From Acidobacteriaceae bacterium (GTDB taxonomy: Bacteria > Acidobacteriota > Terriglobia > Terriglobales > Acidobacteriaceae), in contig DAIDKP010000025.1 of assembly GCA_027449965.1 (NCBI GenBank), positions 1 to 64,000 on the forward strand: a stretch of 64,000 bases of DNA, given 5' to 3'. The notes beneath the pieces are model-generated. The model worked only from the letters and a program-made list of their open reading frames with translations. It did no database searches and was not told the origin of the DNA. A program made the translations under genes and the position numbers. Each line of letters begins with the position of its first letter. The first letter of the stretch is position 1. Below, piece by piece: positions 8,725-17,801 of this stretch.

Positions 8725-11121
8725 TCAGAACGCATACCGAACGGAAAGCGTGTAGACGTTGCCATGAAACTGCCGAGGCGCCGCCGGTCCGACCGGGCTG
8801 CCCTCGCTGTAGCCGTAGTAGTTGTAATTCGCCTTCCACTGCCAGTTATTTTGCAGGTCATAGGCCACCGTCACATACGGCGTCTGATAGACCGACTGCA
8901 ACGATCCATCCACCTGACGGACGTTGATCGTCGTCACGTTGCCGTTCACCGCCGTCGCCTGATAACCGGTCGTCGTATGCACACGCTTCCAGGGCGAGTA
9001 CACCAGCCCGATATCTCCCGTCTGTGTCGGCACATTGTAGAGATCATTCGTCTGGTACGGCGTTCCATTGGCCACGCAGGCTGGATCCTGCGCCGCGACT
9101 GGATTGGCCGGTGTCGGCGTCACCGTATAGCACTCGGCGATCGTCGAGTAGACACTGCCATAGGAGTAGTTCGCTTCGATCGACCAGTTTCCACCCGGTG
9201 CAATCACCGCTCCCGCCGAGTAGTTGCGGTTGTGTTGCAGATAGTGGACATATTCAATGTTGTCGCGGCTCTCAAAGATATTCACAGCGCCGGTAAATGT
9301 CATCCACTTCTTCGGCTTCCAGTTCGAACGAAGAATCCCGTGTTGCGTTTGCCGCGGGCTGATGCGCGTGAACGAGTTGTCCGCATACATCCCCTCGAAG
9401 TTCAGGTTCACGCGCCAGCTTGTCGCAGGCTGCAGGACGCTGCCAAAGAGAAGCCACTGCTCATGAATGGGAATGATGTCTCCGCCGCTGTCGGTGATGG
9501 TGCGCGTGCGATAGCGGTAGCCAAGCGAGAAGTTGCCGCGGCTGAAGGCGTCCCAGGTTCCCAGCACAGTATCCGACGTCCACTTCTGATTCAGCCATTG
9601 ATAGTCCGGAACTGCCGCCGGAGCGCTGGCTGGCGGTTTCGGCGTGGCCAGCATCGACGTGCCGGTGTAATTCGCTGTGATGAAGCTGTTGGTTCCTGGA
9701 ATGCGCCAGTACTGGTAATCGACCACGTTCGAGACGGAGAAACGCTTGGCCACCTGCCAGATCACAGCATAATCGCCGCTTACGTTCACGCGACGGATAC
9801 GCGCTTCGCCGGTTTCAATCGATTCGAGCAGTTTGCTGCGCGTCTCATTCCCAATAAACGTCTCGTTGAAATTGTTCAGTGTGCTGGTGCTGCCGCTGTA
9901 CACAAATCGCCCGTTCATCGTTAACCGCGGAATGGCCGCGCTCTGGAAACGAAACTCCTCGGTCGGGGTAAACAGATGCGTCGGCGCCTGCCGCGAATAG
10001 GCGGTGAAGCCGTTGCAAGCCGGGTTAAACGCGCCACCGGGCAGGAATGGCGAAGCACATGGATCACTCCACGATGGCACAAAGTCGATGCCGCCGCTTA
10101 CCGGTGTTCCGTTGGGCAGCGCATTGTTCAAAAGCGCCAGATTCCACGTCGTGAACTCACGGTAGTAGGTAATCAGATGGTCATAGCTGACGCTGGTGTG
10201 GCGCGGCAGTTTGACATCGATGCCCAGCGTCCAGTTCTGCGTCTGAATGTCCCAGTTCTGGTTGAGCAGCGCCTCTGCGCCAAAGTGGGCGGAGCTAAGC
10301 GACGGGCCTTCGCTGTTGTTCTGGCTGAAACCAAAACGCAGATTCACCGGCGACAACGGAGCAACCGTCAGCAGTGTGTCCGTCATCCTGCGTACCGTGT
10401 TGAACAGGTGCGGCGAAGTCAGATAGGGCACATTGCCCACCCCCGCCGGAATCAGCGGATTGGCCAGCAGATCGTAGTCCACATAGCTGCGGCCACGCCG
10501 AAAACTGCCCACAAAGTTATAAGCTCGACCCTTGGCAAAATTCAGGAACGTCGCGCTGTACGGGTCGCCGCCGTAGCCAAAGCTGTTGCTGGAAAGACTG
10601 TCAAAAAGCAGTGGCCTGGCTCCCGGCACGGCGCGCATATCCGTCGATTCACTCAGGAAACGCGGCCCGGTATGCAGATTCACCATCGTGTCGTAGCTTT
10701 CTCCGCTGCCACCGTATGGCGCAACGTGGCCACCCACCTCGATCTCGTTATGAATGTTGTATTCGGCAGCAAATTTCCGGCTCGCCTCTTCCTGCGTCTC
10801 CGGCGCCTGCTCCGGCAGAGGATTGTAGTTGTTTGCAGCATTGCGCGCAGCCGCTTTGCTCGGGCCGGAAGGACTCGATCCATCCCGGCTCGAACTGGAG
10901 CTTGTCGTCGAGCCAACGGCTGCCCCAGCGCCGGAAGCTGCACCCGCGGTTGGCGGCGGAGTGGCCACAGCCATCGGCAACATCAGGCCTGCTGCTGCAA
11001 GCAGCGCGCCCAGCGCGTACACGCGTACCGCCCTGTGCGCCGGAGCGGCGCTGAGAATGGCAGACAATTTTCCTGACGGGGAAGCAATCAGGGGTAAATG
11101 AAAGACGAAAGAGCGCTTCAT
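8725..11121 (-). CDS. MtrB/PioB-like outer-membrane beta-barrel partner of decahaem cytochrome
   Basis: 798 aa. An export signal lies unusually deep, with hydrophobic core ALGALLAAAGLMLPMAVA at about 36-53. A Ser/Gly-rich disordered stretch follows at about 60-90, then alternating Tyr/Trp/Asn-rich beta strands to a C-terminal Phe (LSVRYAF), the usual barrel signature. It starts 9 bp after the decahaem cytochrome gene, with its ribosome site (AAGGGGG) against that stop, so the two are co-translated. Known porin-cytochrome conduits (MtrAB, PioAB, MtoAB) pair such a barrel with a decahaem protein threaded through it. The N-terminal CXXC of Shewanella MtrB is absent. The family assignment rests on context and barrel features more than on motifs. 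Confidence 0.78.
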   Translation of the reverse strand: MKRSFVFHLPLIASPSGKLSAILSAAPAHRAVRVYALGALLAAAGLMLPMAVATPPPTAGAASGAGAAVGSTTSSSSSRDGSSPSGPSKAAARNAANNYNPLPEQAPETQEEASRKFAAEYNIHNEIEVGGHVAPYGGSGESYDTMVNLHTGPRFLSESTDMRAVPGARPLLFDSLSSNSFGYGGDPYSATFLNFAKGRAYNFVGSFRRGRSYVDYDLLANPLIPAGVGNVPYLTSPHLFNTVRRMTDTLLTVAPLSPVNLRFGFSQNNSEGPSLSSAHFGAEALLNQNWDIQTQNWTLGIDVKLPRHTSVSYDHLITYYREFTTWNLALLNNALPNGTPVSGGIDFVPSWSDPCASPFLPGGAFNPACNGFTAYSRQAPTHLFTPTEEFRFQSAAIPRLTMNGRFVYSGSTSTLNNFNETFIGNETRSKLLESIETGEARIRRVNVSGDYAVIWQVAKRFSVSNVVDYQYWRIPGTNSFITANYTGTSMLATPKPPASAPAAVPDYQWLNQKWTSDTVLGTWDAFSRGNFSLGYRYRTRTITDSGGDIIPIHEQWLLFGSVLQPATSWRVNLNFEGMYADNSFTRISPRQTQHGILRSNWKPKKWMTFTGAVNIFESRDNIEYVHYLQHNRNYSAGAVIAPGGNWSIEANYSYGSVYSTIAECYTVTPTPANPVAAQDPACVANGTPYQTNDLYNVPTQTGDIGLVYSPWKRVHTTTGYQATAVNGNVTTINVRQVDGSLQSVYQTPYVTVAYDLQNNWQWKANYNYYGYSEGSPVGPAAPRQFHGNVYTLSVRYAF

Positions 11122-11130
11122 GATTCCCCC

Positions 11131-12111
11131 TTATTTGAAAAACACGTTGCTCGAGTTGGAGCCGTGAATCTGCGTATGGCAGACCGTGCAGGCCTGAAAC
11201 TGATTGGCCTGATTGTGGAACGACGGCGTGCCCGGCGCGGTGAACAGCGAGGATGCTGTATGGCACTGCATACACAGGTTGTTCACATTGTTCTGCGTCA
11301 ACAGACGGGCGTTCTGTGAGCCGTGAGGCGTGTGACAACTGGTGCAACCCTCCGTCTTGATCGGCGGATGCTCATAGACAAACGGACCGGCCGCATCGGA
11401 GTGGCACTTCATGCAGATCTGGTTCTGGTCCGCCGCCGCGCGCAGATTGTTCTTCTGGAAGCTGCCGTGCGGATTGTGACAATCACTGCAGCTCATCACA
11501 CCTTCATTCACCTTGTGATGAAACGCCTGCTCAAAAGCCGGCTTCACATCCGTGTGACAGCTATAGCAAAGCTGCGGCTGCGGTGCCTTGAGCATGGCTT
11601 CGCTTGTCTTCGAGTGATGCGCGCTGTGGCAACTCGTACACGCAACACCCGCCTCGCCATGCGACGTGCGCTTGAAGTTGGGATGGGCTGAGGCATGGCA
11701 GGACAGACAGACCGCGTCCGACTGCGCCGGCGTGGCTTTGGCGAACGAGAATATCCGGGTCGCGTCGCCGCCGGAGTCCACATGCTCGCTGCCCGCGCCG
11801 TGGCAGCTCTCACAGGTGTCGCCCTTGCCACCGTGCTGCAGAGCCAGCCTGGCGTGCGCATTCCCGTCGATCGCCTTCGACTCGTCGGTGTGACACGTCG
11901 CGCAGGTGTCATTGCCCACCCGATGCGCCGCCGCGGACGGACCATTCTCGGGGAGCTTTTGCGATGTGGTTTTTTGCGCGTTGAGCGTTTGCGGCGTGGG
12001 TTTCTGCGCTCCCGCGGCATACGCCGGAGTCATGGCAAAGAGCGACAGACCCAGCAGGATGGGCAACCAAAGACGGACGGGCAAGGAAGATAGTGAAGTG
12101 AACGATCGCAT
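11131..12111 (-). CDS. Decahaem c-type cytochrome, DmsE/MtrA family
   Basis: 326 aa, starting at ATG 12111, which has ribosome site GGGGAGAG and is followed by a clear signal peptide (WLPILLGLSLFAMTPAYA, cleavage near 32); longer upstream starts lack these. Exactly ten CxxCH motifs occur at residues 70, 100, 135, 158, 182, 208, 233, 256, 280 and 308, evenly spaced as in MtrA, PioA and DmsE. Many extra His residues can serve as distal ligands. Such proteins form a haem wire inside a barrel partner, which here is the next gene. No separate surface cytochrome (MtrC-like) is encoded nearby, so the layout is closer to PioAB/MtoAB. Probably induced through the CRP-like dyad upstream. Confidence 0.93.
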   Translation of the reverse strand: MRSFTSLSSLPVRLWLPILLGLSLFAMTPAYAAGAQKPTPQTLNAQKTTSQKLPENGPSAAAHRVGNDTCATCHTDESKAIDGNAHARLALQHGGKGDTCESCHGAGSEHVDSGGDATRIFSFAKATPAQSDAVCLSCHASAHPNFKRTSHGEAGVACTSCHSAHHSKTSEAMLKAPQPQLCYSCHTDVKPAFEQAFHHKVNEGVMSCSDCHNPHGSFQKNNLRAAADQNQICMKCHSDAAGPFVYEHPPIKTEGCTSCHTPHGSQNARLLTQNNVNNLCMQCHTASSLFTAPGTPSFHNQANQFQACTVCHTQIHGSNSSNVFFK

Positions 12112-12432
12112 GTGCTCTCCCCGCAACAAGGTGGAGACTCCACCCAGCCGGAGCGGCTGAGCGGGTGGTTCTTCCACCACGCTTTGAAGATAGGAGCTTG
12201 CCTGTGGAATTGCAGTGACGGCTGTCACCTGAGGTTCATCTTCGCGAATCGTGCGCCTGCCGGACGGCGCGCACCCAGAACTGTGCATATCCAGAGCCGT
12301 GTGTACCCAGGACGAAGACCCGCGTCCGATCACGGCCAGAGCGATCACCCTCCTTCCGGATCGCTCATCCCTTCGATTGCGGATCCATGAACGAGGAGCA
12401 GCCCTTTCTCCTTGCTCGACCTCGAATCACGC
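12112..12432. other. Intergenic region before the decahaem operon
   Basis: About 320 bp between the 3' end of the ribulokinase gene and the cytochrome start. It holds the CRP-like dyad and -10 hexamer listed separately and a long leader of about 70 nt. No gene-like ORF: the apparent upstream extension of the cytochrome frame lacks a signal peptide and a ribosome site. No strong terminator is seen for the kinase. Confidence 0.6.
12187..12229 (-). promoter_or_regulatory. CRP-like dyad and -10 element of the decahaem operon
   Basis: The dyad CAGTGAC-GGCT-GTCACC spans 12213-12229 (plus strand), with perfect arms GTGAC/GTCAC and a 4-bp centre. On the minus strand TATCTT (12192-12187) is a 4/6 match to the -10 consensus. 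Its first base lies 29.5 bp from the dyad centre, putting the start of transcription near 12180 and the dyad at about -41.5, the class II activator position of CRP/FNR proteins. The same dyad with identical spacing precedes ric at 30551-30567. Confidence 0.65.
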
Positions 12433-14007
12433 TCAGCGAGCCTTGGCCGCAATCCGACGCAGCGCGGGCAGGATGCCACCCAGCGCTGCCGGTTGGCTTT
12501 TCGCGCTGCCCAGAGCAAAGTAGGCGCTGCGATAGAGCGCATACAACTCGTCGTAGACCGCCCTGGCCGTTGGCTCCGGATGCACCTCGCGCAGCGGCAG
12601 GCAGACGGCTTCCTGCGCTGCCTCAATCGACGGATACACCCCGGCCGCCAGCAGCGCGAAGATGCCCGAACCCAGGCTTGTCGGCACCCCCGCGGGCACC
12701 AGCACCGGCTTGCCCAGCACGTTGGCATACACCTGGTTCAGCACTTCATTCTTCTGCGGAATGCCGCCCGCATTGATGACGCGCGTCACCGGAACCCCAT
12801 GCTCGGCCATCCTCTCCAGAATGATCCGCGTATGCATCGCCGTGCCCTCAATCGCGGCAAACAGCTCATCCTGCGCGGTATGCAGCAGATTCCAGCCCAG
12901 CGTCACCCCGCCCAGCTCCGGATTCACCAGCACCGTCCGGTCGCCGTTGTCCCAGCTCAGCCGCAGCAGGCCCGTCTGCCCTGCGCGATACGCGCTCAAT
13001 CCCTCTGAAAGCGCAGCCACCGTCGATCCCGCGCGCCGTGCAATCGCTTCAAAGATGTCGCCCGTCGCCGAAAGTCCGGCCTCAATGCCCGTAAACTTCG
13101 GATGCACGCTGCCCGGCACCACGCCGCAGACACCCGGGACCAGCCGCGCCTCACGCGCCATCGCAATGATGCACGTCGAGGTGCCCACCACATTCACCAC
13201 ATCACCCTCGCGAATGTGCGAGCCAACCGCATCCCAGTGCGCGTCAAAGGCGCCCACCGGAATCGGAATCCCGGCATGAAGGCCCAGCGCCTCGGCCCAC
13301 TCCGCACTCAGGTGTCCCGCCACGCGATCCGAGGTCAGGAACTCTCCGGCCAGTTTCTCTCGCACCCCCGCCAGCAGCGGATCGACCGCGACCAGAAACT
13401 CCTCCGGCGGAAATCCTCCCCAGCGGGGATTCCACAGCCACTTGTGCCCCATCGCACAGACACTCCGCCGCACCCTGGCTGGCTCGGTCACGCCGCACAG
13501 CGTCGCGGCCACCATATCGCAGTGCTCCAACGCCGTTCCCAGCCGCGCGCGCTGCTCCGGATTGTGCCGCAGCCAGTGCAGCAGCTTGGCAAATCCCCAC
13601 TCATGCGAATAGACGCCGCCGCACCAGTCGATCGCCTCCAGCTTCATCGCGTGCGCCTTCGCGGTAATCTCCGCCGCCTCAGCGTGGGCGCGATGATCGC
13701 ACCACAGGTAGTAGTCGTCCAGCGGACGCATCTCGCCATCCACCACAATCACGCTTGACCCGGTCGTATCCAGTGCCAGCGCCGCCACACCTTCGCCGGC
13801 AATTCCTGTCTGCTCCAGCACGGCGCGCATTGCCCGCACCAGTGCGCGCATCTGCTCGTCGTGCGACTGCGTGGCAAAGTCCGGATCTTCACGGCGGCGG
13901 TGCAACGGATACTCCGACGAAGCCGTTCCAATCGGTCCACGCTCACTGTGTACCAGCGTCACGCGCACGCTCAGCGTGCCAAAGTCCACTCCAGCTACGA
14001 TGGGCAT
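12433..14007 (-). CDS. araB: Ribulokinase-type FGGY sugar kinase
   Basis: Phosphorylates a pentulose, probably L-ribulose, with ATP in L-arabinose catabolism. The start is set at ATG 14007 (ribosome site GAGGA five bases upstream), giving 524 aa starting MPIVAGVDFGTLSVR, which matches the N-terminal nucleotide fold of AraB. GTSTCIIAMA and NAGGIPQKN match the second FGGY domain. DAHWDAVGSH in the middle is also typical of ribulokinases. No araA or araD lies beside it, and the neighbouring cytochrome operon is unrelated. A ribitol or xylulose kinase is possible but less likely given the N-terminus. Divergent from rlmH. Confidence 0.85.
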   Translation of the reverse strand: MPIVAGVDFGTLSVRVTLVHSERGPIGTASSEYPLHRRREDPDFATQSHDEQMRALVRAMRAVLEQTGIAGEGVAALALDTTGSSVIVVDGEMRPLDDYYLWCDHRAHAEAAEITAKAHAMKLEAIDWCGGVYSHEWGFAKLLHWLRHNPEQRARLGTALEHCDMVAATLCGVTEPARVRRSVCAMGHKWLWNPRWGGFPPEEFLVAVDPLLAGVREKLAGEFLTSDRVAGHLSAEWAEALGLHAGIPIPVGAFDAHWDAVGSHIREGDVVNVVGTSTCIIAMAREARLVPGVCGVVPGSVHPKFTGIEAGLSATGDIFEAIARRAGSTVAALSEGLSAYRAGQTGLLRLSWDNGDRTVLVNPELGGVTLGWNLLHTAQDELFAAIEGTAMHTRIILERMAEHGVPVTRVINAGGIPQKNEVLNQVYANVLGKPVLVPAGVPTSLGSGIFALLAAGVYPSIEAAQEAVCLPLREVHPEPTARAVYDELYALYRSAYFALGSAKSQPAALGGILPALRRIAAKAR

Positions 14008-14141
14008 TCCATCCTCACGATCCGGTTCGCGCTTTTCCCGGTACAAAAACGATTCCGCACGCGATGAGCGCAGTCTATCGAATCGCAGCGCTCCATGTCT
14101 TCACAGACCCGGCAAGCCACGCGCCGTACACTGAGTCTGCC

Positions 14142-14600
14142 ATGCAGATCACCCTCGCCCACATTGGCGCGCGCACCCAGCGCACCGGAGCAAAGGCCGC
14201 GTTTGAGACGCTCACAGCCCTTTACGTCGAGCGCATCCAGCCCTACCACCCCGCGAGCACCCAGCTTTTCCGGACTGAGGATGAGCTTCTCGCCTGGTTT
14301 ACGCGCCAGCACGCCCGCTCCCCCGCCACACTTGCTTTGGCCGACAGTCGCGGGCGCACGTTCCGCTCCGAGCAGTTCGCCGCCTGGCTCGGTGCCCGGC
14401 GCGACTCCGGCGCGCAGCACCTCGTCTTCGCCATTGGGCCTCCCGACGGCTGGTCCGAAGCAGCACGCACCCAGGCCCAGCTTCAGCTCTCTTTTGGCGC
14501 CATCACAATGGCTCACGAACTCGCTCGGCTCGTGGCCGCCGAGCAGCTCTACCGCGCATGTACAATTCTGGCTGGACACCCCTATCACGGCGGCCACTGA
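14142..14600 (+). CDS. rlmH: 23S rRNA pseudouridine-1915 N3-methyltransferase RlmH
   Basis: SAM-dependent SPOUT methyltransferase that modifies pseudouridine 1915 in helix 69 of 23S rRNA. The ATG at 14142 gives 152 aa, the usual RlmH size; the frame is open further upstream but this start aligns with the family (MQITLAHIGAR). The knot region is visible as LVFAIGPPDGW (family pattern F-x-I-G-G-x-x-G), and the conserved end RACTILAGHPYH is the active-site tail. The second Gly of the GG motif is replaced by Pro. Followed by cobO 33 bp downstream, so possibly co-transcribed. Confidence 0.9.
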   Translation: MQITLAHIGARTQRTGAKAAFETLTALYVERIQPYHPASTQLFRTEDELLAWFTRQHARSPATLALADSRGRTFRSEQFAAWLGARRDSGAQHLVFAIGPPDGWSEAARTQAQLQLSFGAITMAHELARLVAAEQLYRACTILAGHPYHGGH

Positions 14601-14633
14601 AGTCAATCTCATCCAGCATCTTCTGATCGGATC

Positions 14634-15170
14634 ATGAGCGAATCTCGACAAGGTCTCATCCTCATTCACACCGGCCCCGGCAAAGGTAAAACCACGGCCG
14701 CTCTCGGCGTTGGCCTGCGCGCCGTCGGCCTGGGCATGCGCGTTCTCATGCTTCAGTTCCTCAAAGGCTCCTGGCACTACGGCGAACTCGACGGGGTCAA
14801 AGCCTTCGGAGACAACTTCGTCCTCAAGCAGCTTGGCCGAGGCTTCGTCAAAGTCGGCGGTGCGGAAACCGATCCGGAAGATATCCGCATGGTCGAGGCA
14901 GCCTGGGACGAAGCGCGCGCCGCCATTCTCTCCGGCGAATGGGATATCGTCATCCTCGACGAGATTAATTACGCCATCGGCTACGGCATGCTTGATCCCG
15001 CCCTCGTCGTCGAAGCGCTGCTCGCTCGCCCGGAGATGGTCCACGTCATCCTTACCGGGCGCAACGCCCACCCTTCGCTTGTCGAGATCGCAGACACCGT
15101 CACCGAGATGCGCGAGGTCAAGCACGCCTACCAGAAAGGCATTCTTGCCCAGCGCGGCATCGAATACTGA
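14634..15170 (+). CDS. cobO: Corrinoid adenosyltransferase CobO/BtuR type
   Basis: Transfers the adenosyl group of ATP to cob(I)alamin or cobyrinic acid a,c-diamide to form the coenzyme. 178 aa. Walker A loop at about 12-20 (HTGPGKGKTTAA), LMLQFLKGSWHYGEL in the middle, and Walker B-like IVILDEINYAIGYGM, all characteristic of the CobA/CobO/BtuR family rather than PduO. It lies in a loose plus-strand run rlmH-cobO-cupin-accD. No other cobalamin genes are near, so it probably serves salvage. Confidence 0.92.
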   Translation: MSESRQGLILIHTGPGKGKTTAALGVGLRAVGLGMRVLMLQFLKGSWHYGELDGVKAFGDNFVLKQLGRGFVKVGGAETDPEDIRMVEAAWDEARAAILSGEWDIVILDEINYAIGYGMLDPALVVEALLARPEMVHVILTGRNAHPSLVEIADTVTEMREVKHAYQKGILAQRGIEY

Positions 15171-15187
15171 AGATCAGGAGAAGGCAC

Positions 15188-15544
15188 ATGGACCAGGCAC
15201 AACACTACCGCTGGAGCGACCTGCCGCTCGAACCCATGAAGACCGGCATTGATCGCCACTTCGTCGTCGGCACCGATACCATGCTCGCTCGCATCCTGCT
15301 CGCAAAGGACGCGCACGTGCCTCGTCATAGCCATCCCAACGAACAGATCACCTACATCCTCTCCGGCGCGCTCCGTTTCGTCTTCGATGACCGTGAAGTT
15401 ACCGTTCGCGCCGGCGAAGTGCTTTGCATCCCGCCCAACCTTCCACACGAAGCCTTCGCCCTCGAAGACACCGTCGATCTCGACATCTTCCAGCCACCTC
15501 GCGCCGACTGGCTCAACGGAACCGACGCCTATCTGCGACGCTGA
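15188..15544 (+). CDS. Small cupin-domain protein
   Basis: 118 aa single cupin barrel. Motif 1 is visible as HVPRHSHPNEQITYILSG (His, His, Glu metal ligands) and motif 2 as VLCIPPNLPHEAFALED. Start ATG 15188 has a strong ribosome site (AGGAGAAGG). Such single-domain cupins bind a metal and can be enzymes or ligand sensors; nothing here fixes the substrate. Located between cobO (17 bp upstream) and accD (39 bp downstream). Confidence 0.85.
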   Translation: MDQAQHYRWSDLPLEPMKTGIDRHFVVGTDTMLARILLAKDAHVPRHSHPNEQITYILSGALRFVFDDREVTVRAGEVLCIPPNLPHEAFALEDTVDLDIFQPPRADWLNGTDAYLRR

Positions 15545-15583
15545 CGTCGGCCCGGGCCGTTCGTCCGGTACAATGGGTAGGTT

Positions 15584-16429
15584 ATGTCCTGGTTCAAGCG
15601 AGCAGATTCCAGCGTAGAGGGTGCGGCGGAAAGCGAAGAGTCACGCGTCCGCACGGAAGGTCTGTGGACCAAATGCGACGGCTGCCGCCAGATTCTCTTC
15701 AAGGCCGACATTCAAGCGAATCTGAACGTCTGTCCCAAGTGCGGCTACCACTTCAAGATGGGTGCGCGAGAGCGCATTGCCCATCTGCTGGAGCCGGGTT
15801 ACACCCTCGTCGATGGGAATCTTGAATCCACCGATCCGCTTCAGTTTGTCGATCGCAAGCCCTACCGTGAACGTCTCGCCGCTGCCCAGCATCAGACCGG
15901 CCTGCGCGACGCCATCGTCAACGCCGTTGGACACATCGGCCCGCATCCGGTCGTCGTCAGCGCCATGGAATACAGCTTCATCGGCGGCAGCATGGGCGCG
16001 GTTGTGGGTGAGACCATCGCCCGCGCCATCGACCGCTGCCTGGAGACGCGCAGCGCGCTCATCATTCTTGCCGCTTCCGGCGGCGCGCGCATGATGGAGG
16101 GCGTTGTCAGCCTCATGCAACTGGCCAAGATCGCCACCGGCCTGGCGCAAATGGACGACCTGGGCCTGCCTTACCTCTGCGTGCTCACCGACCCGACCAC
16201 CGGCGGCGTCACCGCCAGCTTTGCCATGCTCGGCGACCTCAACATCGCTGAACCTGGCGCGCTCATCGGCTTCGCCGGACCGCGCGTCATCGAGCAGACC
16301 ATCCGCCAGAAGCTCCCCGAAGGCTTCCAGCGCTCAGAGTTCCTGCTCGAACATGGCTTCCTCGACGCCGTCGTTCCACGCGCCGAACTCAAAGGTTACA
16401 TCGCCCGCGCCCTGGACTTCATGCGCTGA
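15584..16429 (+). CDS. accD: Acetyl-CoA carboxylase carboxyltransferase subunit beta
   Basis: Beta subunit of the carboxyltransferase that moves CO2 from biotin to acetyl-CoA, the first step of fatty-acid synthesis. 281 aa, normal for AccD. The N-terminal zinc ribbon has four cysteines in the pairs CDGC and CPKCGYHF (about residues 31-53). The crotonase-like core contains SALIILAASGGARMMEG and PTTGGVTASFA, the acyl-CoA oxyanion loops. Its last 11 bp overlap the 3' end of the convergent glycosyltransferase gene. The alpha subunit gene is not in the window. Confidence 0.96.
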   Translation: MSWFKRADSSVEGAAESEESRVRTEGLWTKCDGCRQILFKADIQANLNVCPKCGYHFKMGARERIAHLLEPGYTLVDGNLESTDPLQFVDRKPYRERLAAAQHQTGLRDAIVNAVGHIGPHPVVVSAMEYSFIGGSMGAVVGETIARAIDRCLETRSALIILAASGGARMMEGVVSLMQLAKIATGLAQMDDLGLPYLCVLTDPTTGGVTASFAMLGDLNIAEPGALIGFAGPRVIEQTIRQKLPEGFQRSEFLLEHGFLDAVVPRAELKGYIARALDFMR

Positions 16430-17681
16430 GCCGCGCCGTCGCTTCGCTCACCGGCATCGCTTCCACACGGTTCCCCGCTTCCCCTCGCAGCGCATCGCCG
16501 TAGCCCTCATACACGCCCTCGAAGACCGCATCCCAGGTGGCTGTCAGCGCAAACCTGCGCGCATTGGCCCGCATCACCGCCAGCCGCTCCGGACCTTCCA
16601 CCAGCGCTTCAACCGCCGCTGCAAATTCCGCATCCGGCGCAATGCATCCCACCGGTCCTCCCACTACACGCGCTGCCTCGCGCACAATCGTCGCCGGGCC
16701 GCCATCCGGCGTCACAACCGTCGGCACTCCTGAGGCCAACGCCTCCAGCACCACATTGCCAAAGGTATCGGTATGCGACGGAAATACAAACAGGTCCATC
16801 GCCGCGTATGCTGCCGCCAGCGCCTCACCGCGCAACACGCCGGCAAACTCCGAATCCGGCATCCGTTCGCGCAGCATCGCCTCTTCGCTTCCCTGGCCCA
16901 CCACCACAAACCGAATATCCCGCAGCCCGGCTGCATGAAGCTGATCGTGAATCGCCGCCAGCAACGCCACGTTTTTCTCCACCGACAGCCGACCCACAAA
17001 CCCCAGCGTGAAAGCTTCCGACTGGCGCCGCCGCCGCGCCGGAGTGAACAGGCTCGTATCCACGCCGCGCGGCATACGATGGCATGGTCGTCCGGTCAGC
17101 CCGGTCAACTGCTCACACAGCGCCTCGCTCGGCGCGAACAGCACCTGCGCCCGTGCATACAATTGCGCAGTCGCCGCCAGCGTCCACTCTTCCACCATGC
17201 GGCTCGCCGTGCGCGGCTGCTCGCCTGGCAACAGCTTAAATAGCCACTCCGATCGCCGCGCCAGATACTCGTGCACATTCGTGTGCCAGCTTGCCGCCAA
17301 CGGCAAACCATGCTGCGCGGCCACCGCCGCGCCCAGCATTCCCAGTTCGCTCGGCCCGGTGATGTGGACCAGCGTTGGCGCAAACTCTTCCAGCACGTCG
17401 CCAATCGCCGGAATGTGGCGAGCATACGCCGGATCGAAGCTCAGATCTTTCTCCAGTGCAAATGAAAGCACCCCGCGCGGCAGCTCCAGAGTCCACACAT
17501 TGCCTTCTCGCCGCAGCGCCGGGCTGCGCTCCCCGGCTCGCACACACAGAAACGGCAGATTTCGCCTTCGCGCAAAGGCTTCAAAGTGGCGACTGGTATG
17601 CGCCACTCCATTCACCTCATGAAACGAATCAGGGAAATACGCCACGCGCGGCAACTGCGCGGTGAGGGAGAGAGAAGACAT
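16419..17681 (-). CDS. GT4-family glycosyltransferase
   Basis: 420 aa GT-B glycosyltransferase. The N-terminal acceptor domain begins VAYFPDSFHEVNGVAHTSR, a pattern seen in GT4 mannosyl/glucosyltransferases acting on lipids (MgtA, SQD2-like). The donor domain contains LGFVGRLSVEKNV, VVVGQGSEE and the SHTDTFGNVVLEALASGVP loop, where the first Glu of the usual EX7E motif is Asp. Start ATG 17681 has ribosome site AGGAGTC. Third in a minus-strand series LOG-PHP-GT separated by 34 and 120 bp. Probably makes a glycolipid or glycan; substrate unknown. Confidence 0.88.
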   Translation of the reverse strand: MSSLSLTAQLPRVAYFPDSFHEVNGVAHTSRHFEAFARRRNLPFLCVRAGERSPALRREGNVWTLELPRGVLSFALEKDLSFDPAYARHIPAIGDVLEEFAPTLVHITGPSELGMLGAAVAAQHGLPLAASWHTNVHEYLARRSEWLFKLLPGEQPRTASRMVEEWTLAATAQLYARAQVLFAPSEALCEQLTGLTGRPCHRMPRGVDTSLFTPARRRRQSEAFTLGFVGRLSVEKNVALLAAIHDQLHAAGLRDIRFVVVGQGSEEAMLRERMPDSEFAGVLRGEALAAAYAAMDLFVFPSHTDTFGNVVLEALASGVPTVVTPDGGPATIVREAARVVGGPVGCIAPDAEFAAAVEALVEGPERLAVMRANARRFALTATWDAVFEGVYEGYGDALRGEAGNRVEAMPVSEATARLSA

Positions 17682-17801
17682 TGCGGACTCCTGATGGCTG
17701 CAAACAGGCGCACAAACCCTGCGCCCCTGCGGTTCGGGCCTTGGTGGATACTTCCCGGATACTTCCCTGACCAGAGATTGCTGTTTCTCCGCGACGGCTT
17801 C

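Noticed and set aside
12112-12348. N-terminal extension of the decahaem cytochrome
   Set aside because: A strong ribosome site and signal peptide start at 12111; the extension covers the promoter and the CRP-like dyad.
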